From positions 4,829,820-4,893,819 of the forward strand of contig CM067569.1 in NCBI GenBank assembly GCA_034336665.1: 64,000 nucleotides of DNA, read 5' to 3'. Shown one piece after another: positions 57,837 through 64,000 of the stretch. Below the pieces are notes generated by a model. That model was given only the letters and a program-made list of their open reading frames with translations, ran no database searches and was not told the origin of the DNA. The first letter of the stretch is position 1. Every line of letters begins with the position of its first letter. Origin of the DNA: Luscinia megarhynchos (Eukaryota; Chordata; Aves; Passeriformes; Turdidae). A program made the position numbers and the translations under genes.

Positions 57837-59839
57837 CCATAGAACCCTTTTTTATGGGTTTGTTTTTCCTGGTCTTCTGAGTATCAGAGCACCTTATACT
57901 GGGATGTGTCTTGTGGGCTTCATTTTCTGCTGGTTCAGGTTTTTGTGCCTCTTGTCACCACACAAATGCCATTATCCATATCAAAGAGAGGAACAGAGAG
58001 CTGAATTCTACAGTGCTGCTTTGTTCACTTGCTGTGCTATTATTATTTTAATTGTAATTTTAAAGTGACTGTAAGTGAAAGCTTTTGGTGAACCCCAGTG
58101 AAGCTGAGGAGTTGAGACCTGACCTACTTTCATTCCCCTCCTCACACGTTGCAGGTTGTGTGTAATTATTGCTTTTCCTCCCCCACAAAAGAACTGGCTC
58201 ATCAGTTTGGGACATTCACCGTGTCCAGCAAAGCCACAAGAACTGGGAAGAGGGGAAAATTCCTTTGTACCAAGGAAATGGCTTGGATTTGTGAGGGTTT
58301 ACTGGAAAGGGAAATGTGTTGAAGGACGGGAAGGGAGAAAAATGAGCATGAGAGGCTGGTTGAGGATGAGAAAATCATAGTTTGGTTGTATTAGAATTTT
58401 TTTTCCCTTAGTTTTTCTATTTTGAATAGAGTTTTTTTACATGGGAGGAAACATAGGAAAAGAGTTTTGTGACACCTCAGGCTTTCTCCCAGGAGACTTG
58501 TGGCTGTTTGAGTGTTGGAGTGGGATGCCTTGGTGGGCTGCACCCACCAGGACAGGGCTGTAGGAGGTTCAGGTGTGGTTGGGTGGACAGAAATTGATCA
58601 GAGCACCACACAACAACTTAGTTTTTAAACTGCAATAAAAAGTTGTGGGGTAGAAAAAGTTGGTGAGGTTCATGCTGGGCTTCCTTTAGGATGGGCTGTG
58701 CAGAGAGGTGAGCTGCTGGCAGGACCTGCTGCTGGGCAGGAGCAGAACCTGCTCTCGGGAGACTGGCTTTGCAAGTTTGGAAAGTGCCCTGCTCAGTGTC
58801 TCAGTGTTGCAAGATTTAATTTGTTTCAAAGAAAGTAATATGACTTCTAATTCTGAATGCCACCCGACAGTTCTTGAAAATAGTTTTGAACACCCAGTTC
58901 AAATTTTGTATACTTCTTGAGCATGGTTCTGTTAAAAATTGTTTATTCATGAAAAATAGTGCTGTAGAGATTGTACAGTTTTGAAATACCCAGATTTCCC
59001 TGGCATTGTTTACTCAGCAGGGCAGCAGAGGTATTTCAGCCGTGCAGGATTAACATGGAGACTCTCTAATAAATCTGCAGTGAACCACAGCTCAGTAATA
59101 GCTCTTCTAGCATTTGAACCCTCTCCCAATAGTATGGCAAAGTGCCCAGGAGCCACTGGTACCTCGGGAGCGAGGTGTCTGCAAGCTCAGGTGAAATGTT
59201 GTGTGCCACCTGGAAGGACAGGTAGCCAGCCTGGCTTTTCCCTTCAGGGCTTGTGCTGCTCTTTCTTTGTCCCCTCTGGAGGCTGTCCTCTGTGTGCAGC
59301 TGGAGTTGAACAAGCTGTGGTGCTTCTTCCCTCAATATTGCCTCGGTTGAAAGGCAGCCTGGTGTGCCTTGAGGCTTTGAAGCGTTTGGAGAATATCCCG
59401 TGCTTTATATCCCTGTGTGTTGTGGATGGGATTCTCAAAAGTGCTGAGGGGATGTTTTGGGGATATTGTTTCCAGTGACTATTTTCAAATCCCGCTTTAG
59501 GAAGTGGGAGATGAATTTCAGGGGAACAGGCAAGATGAGACTTCCAGATGAGCTGCTAAAATTAAGAGGATTTGTATAGTCAAGTAAAAATGGGACGGTG
59601 TACAAAAGAAACAACTGCTGACTTGCTTGCAGGGAATCTGAATAGATGTTCTCTGCATCCAGAACTAACACTGCAACATTGAATTGTGCAATTTTTAACC
59701 TCCCAGTTGTAATTTATTTCTTTTGCACGTTGAGCAGTAAAAGTCTTGAGCATGGCCTTTGGCAAACCTGGAAAAAAAAGGTTCTGTTTTTATGTTTGAA
59801 TCTATGCTAGTTCTGTTCAGGCTTTATGTTGCTCTTGAA

Positions 59840-59847
59840 ATGCAAAT
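59840..59847 (+). promoter_or_regulatory. Consensus octamer (ATGCAAAT) in FGFR2 intron 2
   Basis: An exact POU octamer. Matches of this size arise often by chance; it is listed because octamer sites have been reported in the intron 2 regulatory region of human FGFR2. Confidence 0.2.
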
Positions 59848-61383
59848 AAAGAACCTGAAAAAGAGCTACAGATTGGAATAGATGGAGGAAAAAACTAAAC
59901 CCAAGAAAAACCTTTTGCAACCAAATCTACGTGCTCATACACTTTCCCAAGGCTGTATATCCTCTCATGGAGCCTTTCCCAAGCAGACTTTAAGGCTGGG
60001 TTGAACAACAGGAGCTGATTTAATTGCTCTGCCACTTGGTTACGTGCAGAATTCAGTCAGGGAGATTTGAAGTTCTGCTCTTGATGAAAGAAGAAACAAT
60101 AAGACAATGTTCCTAGTTTCAAATTCTGCTTTTTTAGAAAGAGAAGATTAATTTTTTTTTTTAGCTTTTCAATTGAGGTTCTGGCAAAACGTGATTCATT
60201 TCCCATTTGTATTGTATAATAGATTACATGAGAAGACTCTCCTGTAATGAGTTTGAAGAGCAGTTAATTATTTTTGAGATTGTGTTACACGTGTGTTGGG
60301 TTTGTTGTACTCCTCAGTTCACTTAGCAGAGAGACTCTCACTCTTACTTTAGGCAGGTGGGGGAGTTTATGACTTGAACAGAAGTGGTCAAGATTTGGTG
60401 CCTGGACCCAAACATTCACATCCTGGAGATGGCCTTTAGCTTCTCATCAAGTGGATGAGATTACAAAAGGCAGCACAGTAATTTTGGGTGGTTTGGTGTG
60501 GCCTCTCCAGGTTGGGGTGCTCTTCCCCTCCATGGTTGCCAAGTCTTTGTGCAGAAGCCATCCTGGTGCTTCCCTGTCTCTTGCCTATCTGGAGATGAGT
60601 CCATGGTGCTGCTGTATGAAGGACTCTCCATCCTGCAAGGAGCAGACCGTGGGCACTGGGACAAGCAGGGACAAGCAGGAAGAAGTGGCTGGGCAGCTCC
60701 CAGCAGCAGGAGGTGGCCTTGCTGGTCTCTGCTGTTTACTTGGAGCTTGGCATGCTCTGATTCTCCCTGGCCTGGCTTCCAGATCACAAAGCACAGGCCA
60801 GGCCCACAGCACGTGGTTTTGACACAGGTTGTGTGGCTGCAGCTGTAACTCAGCAATCACCTCTGTAAGGACAGGCAGGAGCAGGGCTGCAGGCATTTCT
60901 GATCTCTGCACGAAGCCCAGACAAGTATAATTTCCTTCTCTTTGGGAATGAGTCTTTGCCATGAGGTGAGTGAGACACATGCACCCAACTGCTTGGCAGA
61001 GCCCTGGTGACATTTTTCATGTCCCTCATCCCATGTCAACTGACCTACCAAATCCTCATGAGGTTTGGTCCCACTGCTCTCCTCTCTGGGTGTGATGGGT
61101 GGCTGAAGCCAGGACCAATTGCTTCCTGGGAATATCACCTGCTGCCAAGGACTATGACCCAAGACAGATGGGATTGAACCACATGGGGATAATTTTTGGG
61201 TGCCTATGCAGAGGTTTTTTTCTTGTCCATGGAGTCCAGCAAGTGGCAAAAGGCTTTATTGCTCACCAAATTTTTTTATTTTTCTAAGCCTTCAAAGCTT
61301 AGGAAAGCAAGATATAGTGGAATGTAATATTTTCCCTTACCCGTGATGACATTGGCAAGTAATTGCAATTGGAGGAGATTCAC

Positions 61384-61398
61384 TTTTTTTTTTTTTTT
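61384..61398 (+). repeat. Run of 15 T in FGFR2 intron 2
   Basis: A simple homopolymer run with nothing else of note around it. Confidence 0.9.
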
Positions 61399-62844
61399 GA
61401 TGGTTTTAGTATATGTAGCACTCAGTAGGAGCTGACATGGTGTGGAGGTCCAAGCTCCAGCAGGTCAGTGTGGCTGGAAGCTCCACACTTGCTGGAGCAC
61501 CAGCCATGTATGATGTGGCAATTTTTATTTTATAAATGTTCATTTCCAGAGCAAGAGGATTATTCCTGGTCCTTATGCAATTTTTTTTTGGTCTGGTTTC
61601 GTCTCTACCCATCAGATGATTACGTCCCTTAGTTCTATAAGTATAGCAATACTAATAAACATGTCAGGAAAAACTTATTTTGGAGAATCTGGCACTTTGT
61701 TTTGTGAAAGTCTATCAAGTAGAGCAGCCCAGGAGTTTGTGTTAAAGGAACAAGTAAAGACATAGAATCTGCCACTTATTTGTGTTTGTAACTATCATGG
61801 ATAGCTCTTTCAAGTTTTGTGTTTGAAGCTTTTCTACAAGGCCCAGATCTTTTTCATCAGATTTGAGCAGCTAATACCTCAGATGGGGAGAAATGTTCCG
61901 TGCTCTTTGGAGTCTTGTTCAGGGACAAGGGATTAAAAACAAAATAAACTGTTAGTGTTTTAAAATTATGGGAGGAACTGTAGCAATTTGGAAAGTGTTT
62001 TATCAGAGCAGAGACTTCCTGATGATGCCTGGCAGAGGCAGAGCTGGGCAGAGCTGGCAGCTGGCTGACAGTCACAGTACAAATGGGACAGCAGGAATCC
62101 AGTGGCTTTGGAGCAGCTGATGGATGAATTGCAAACACTGTTTTGTGCCCCTTTGTCTAAGGAGCCTTTGTTTTGCTGCTGGCTAATGGGAGATGGTCAC
62201 CATGACCAGGAATGACTCCCTGCATTCTTAAACTAGTGGCCCTGTCTTGTGCAGGCTGATTTTATCATCCATTGTCACAAGAGGACATGGAGATGCTCTT
62301 GATATTGGTGTGCCAGCCTAAATTAAGGAGGAATCTCAATTTTGTCCCTGGGAGGTGGGAGGGAAGGCTGCACACCTGCCTGGTGATACCTGGGCTGCCT
62401 CCTGGGGAGCACCTAAAGCCTTGGGCCCCATTTGCCATCCCCATTCCATGCTGTTCACCCAGTGTGGTCTTGCTGGAGTTCCCTCAATGCCAGGAAAGCC
62501 CTGAGGAGGGGTAGGAGAGCAACAGTGGTGCTGGTGCTTGGCAGCCTGGTGTTCCCTGTGGGGACATTCAGTTTTGCAATGAACCTCTTGGATTCTTGAC
62601 AGGTCAGGTCTGTTGACCCTTCTGGGCACACTGTGGTGAGTGTTTAGTTATTTACTAAAGCCCTTTGAAGTGAAAGTGGCTTGATGGGGTCTGAGGCTTT
62701 TGTGTTCTGGAGAGTTGTGTGAGAATCTTTGCTGGGGTTAGCTATTAGCTGATCGTTTCATTATTTGGCTCTGTAACTAAGTAACTAAATGACTCGAGAC
62801 TTAAGATAAGCAGCTCTTTGTTAACATTTTATTAAATGGAGACA

Positions 62845-62870
62845 AATAATAATAATAATAATGATGATAA
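62845..62870 (+). repeat. (AAT)n microsatellite in FGFR2 intron 2
   Basis: Six AAT units are followed by GAT variants. It is a likely polymorphic triplet repeat. Confidence 0.9.
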
Positions 62871-63394
62871 TTTAAAACCTAAGGAAGTATAAATCTCTCA
62901 GTGACCGAATCTGGAACAGACACATGATTTGGAATACAATTGCTTATCTTAATAATCGGAAAAAGAGTAGTCAGAGTGTCCCCAGTCCTCTATTGTGGTC
63001 ATGGCTTTTATACAAACAGTCTTTACTCCACTTGATGGCTGGATGGCATAAACCATGCTGTGAGGCTGTATGAGCAGGCAGAGAAAAAGTTCTCAGCTGT
63101 TTATTCAACAGCAGCTTGGTTTTCCATGGCAGTATTGTTCAACAGCTCCACCTATAAAGTTTAAATACATTGTGTGCACCACTATTACAAATAAGGATGT
63201 AGCTGAGAGCACAGAATAACAGAAGCAGTGTCCCCTGTCCTGCAGTGTTTGAGAACACCAGAGTCACCCTGCACGTGCCTTTGTTGCTTGTTTGGTGTTT
63301 AAGGGTGACAGGGGTAATCCATGTCAGTAGTGCACCTTTGCAGCAGGAGCCACGGCCACAGCCACAGGATTTGCTTAAAAAGGAATCTCGTGCC

Positions 63395-63600
63395 TCCTTG
63401 GACTCAAGGGATGGTTTGGATTGGATGAGACCTTTAAAGGCTGTCTTGTCCAACCTCCCTGCAATTCAGCCAGGCCAGCCTGCTCAGAGCCCTGTCCAGC
63501 CTGGCCTTCAGTGCTTCCAAGGAATGAGCATCCATTGTCTCTCTAGGCAACCTGTGCCACCCTCATTGTAAAAACTTCTTTATATCTGATCTGATAAACC
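63395..63600 (-). mobile_element. CR1 LINE, 3' fragment in FGFR2 intron 2
   Basis: The + strand reads GGATTGGATGAGACCTTTAA, CCTGTCCAGCCTGGCCTTCA and TGTAAAAACTTCTTTATATC, an inverted CR1 of a moderately old type. It lies antisense to FGFR2. Confidence 0.85.
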
Positions 63601-64000
63601 CAGCAAACTGGTTCACAGGTCTCTGGTGATGGCTGAGGATCCAGCTGCAAGGCAGAGCTTCCAGGAGGGCTGGAGGAGCTGGAAGTGGCAGCAGATCACC
63701 AAGCCTTGCCTGGGGAGCAGGGAAAGAACCCAGGGGAGCCATTGGTTTGATGGTACAGCATGCACATGGGCTCAAAACCTGTCCCTGAATTCCTCAGCAG
63801 TGCAAAAATCCATGTGTAGTGTCCCAGGGAGAGGTAACTTTGCAGCATGGGTTGTTTATGTGCTGCTGGGAATTCCTGAACAGTTTGAACTGGTTGATTT
63901 TTGCATTGAAGCTGTTGGGTGGATTCATGCCTCAGAATCCCACCTGTTCTCTGTTTGCTTTTGGGCACCATTTCAAACCCACACTGGAAAAAAGTTTATA

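Larger units (their letters stand above)
51898..64000 (+). other. FGFR2: FGFR2 intron 2 (continues past the window)
   Basis: The intron begins with the GTAAAT donor after exon 2. I found no sequence for exon 3 (first Ig domain), so at least 12.1 kb of this intron is present. It is AT-rich and almost free of CR1 until a minus-strand fragment at 63395. It holds short homopolymer and triplet repeats and an octamer motif at 59840. In humans this intron carries well-known regulatory variants linked to breast cancer risk; whether any matching element is present here cannot be judged by eye. Confidence 0.85.

Noticed and set aside
58981..59478. 165-codon + strand open frame in FGFR2 intron 2 as a possible exon
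   Set aside because: It does not resemble the FGFR2 Ig1 domain or any family I know, and is not conserved-looking.
51898..64000. FGFR2 exon 3 (first Ig domain)
   Set aside because: I looked for the expected Ig1 wording in + strand frames and did not find it; the exon must lie beyond the window.
1..64000. Endogenous retrovirus or DNA transposon
   Set aside because: No gag, pol or transposase-like frames, and no paired long terminal repeats that I could recognise.
1..64000. tRNA, rRNA or other structured RNA genes
   Set aside because: No A/B box plus cloverleaf or rRNA wording was recognised. A covariance-model search could still find small RNAs that I cannot see.

Overview
This window looks like nuclear DNA from a bird, most probably a songbird. 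The main support is a set of ten truncated CR1 retrotransposon 3' ends whose wording matches the CR1 copies common in passerine genomes. Introns, CpG islands, vertebrate-type splice sites and the lack of bacterial gene packing agree with this. There are no operons, rRNA, tRNA, CRISPR arrays or retroviral genes that I can support.

The only gene I can identify is the 5' end of FGFR2 (fibroblast growth factor receptor 2) on the + strand. Its CpG-island promoter and non-coding exon 1 lie at about 46.6-47.9 kb, with a splice donor after 47451. Intron 1 runs from 47452 to 51640. Exon 2 (51641-51897) carries the end of the 5' UTR, the start codon at 51780, the signal peptide and the first residues of the mature receptor. 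It ends in a phase-1 donor. Intron 2 fills the rest of the window, and exon 3 (first Ig domain) lies beyond it.

Region by region: 1-46 kb is intergenic DNA upstream of FGFR2. It holds nine CR1 fragments, a 26-bp minisatellite (2.4 kb), a 39-bp minisatellite beside a CpG-rich patch (33.3-34.0 kb), local tandem duplications, a nearly pure A/C tract (45.7 kb), an ancient MIR-like SINE remnant (42.7-43.0 kb) and CpG-retaining stretches that may be distal regulatory elements (9.3-10.6 and 44.2-45.2 kb). The 24 kb from 39.3 to 63.4 kb, covering the promoter, exon 1, exon 2 and most of the visible intron 2, contains no CR1 that I can see.

The most notable signals are at FGFR2 itself. The leader is crowded with upstream start codons: three short uORFs in exon 1, then in exon 2 a four-codon uORF, an in-frame upstream ATG giving a 19-residue extension, a 12-codon uORF ending 4 bases before the start, and a uORF that overlaps the start. 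A second strong acceptor 89 bases upstream would lengthen exon 2 with the frame still open. The promoter and first bases of intron 1 carry a perfect purine mirror repeat, two G-quadruplex motifs and a 50-bp tandem repeat. I found no convincing new protein-coding system. The long open frames elsewhere are explained by GC richness, minisatellites or chance.
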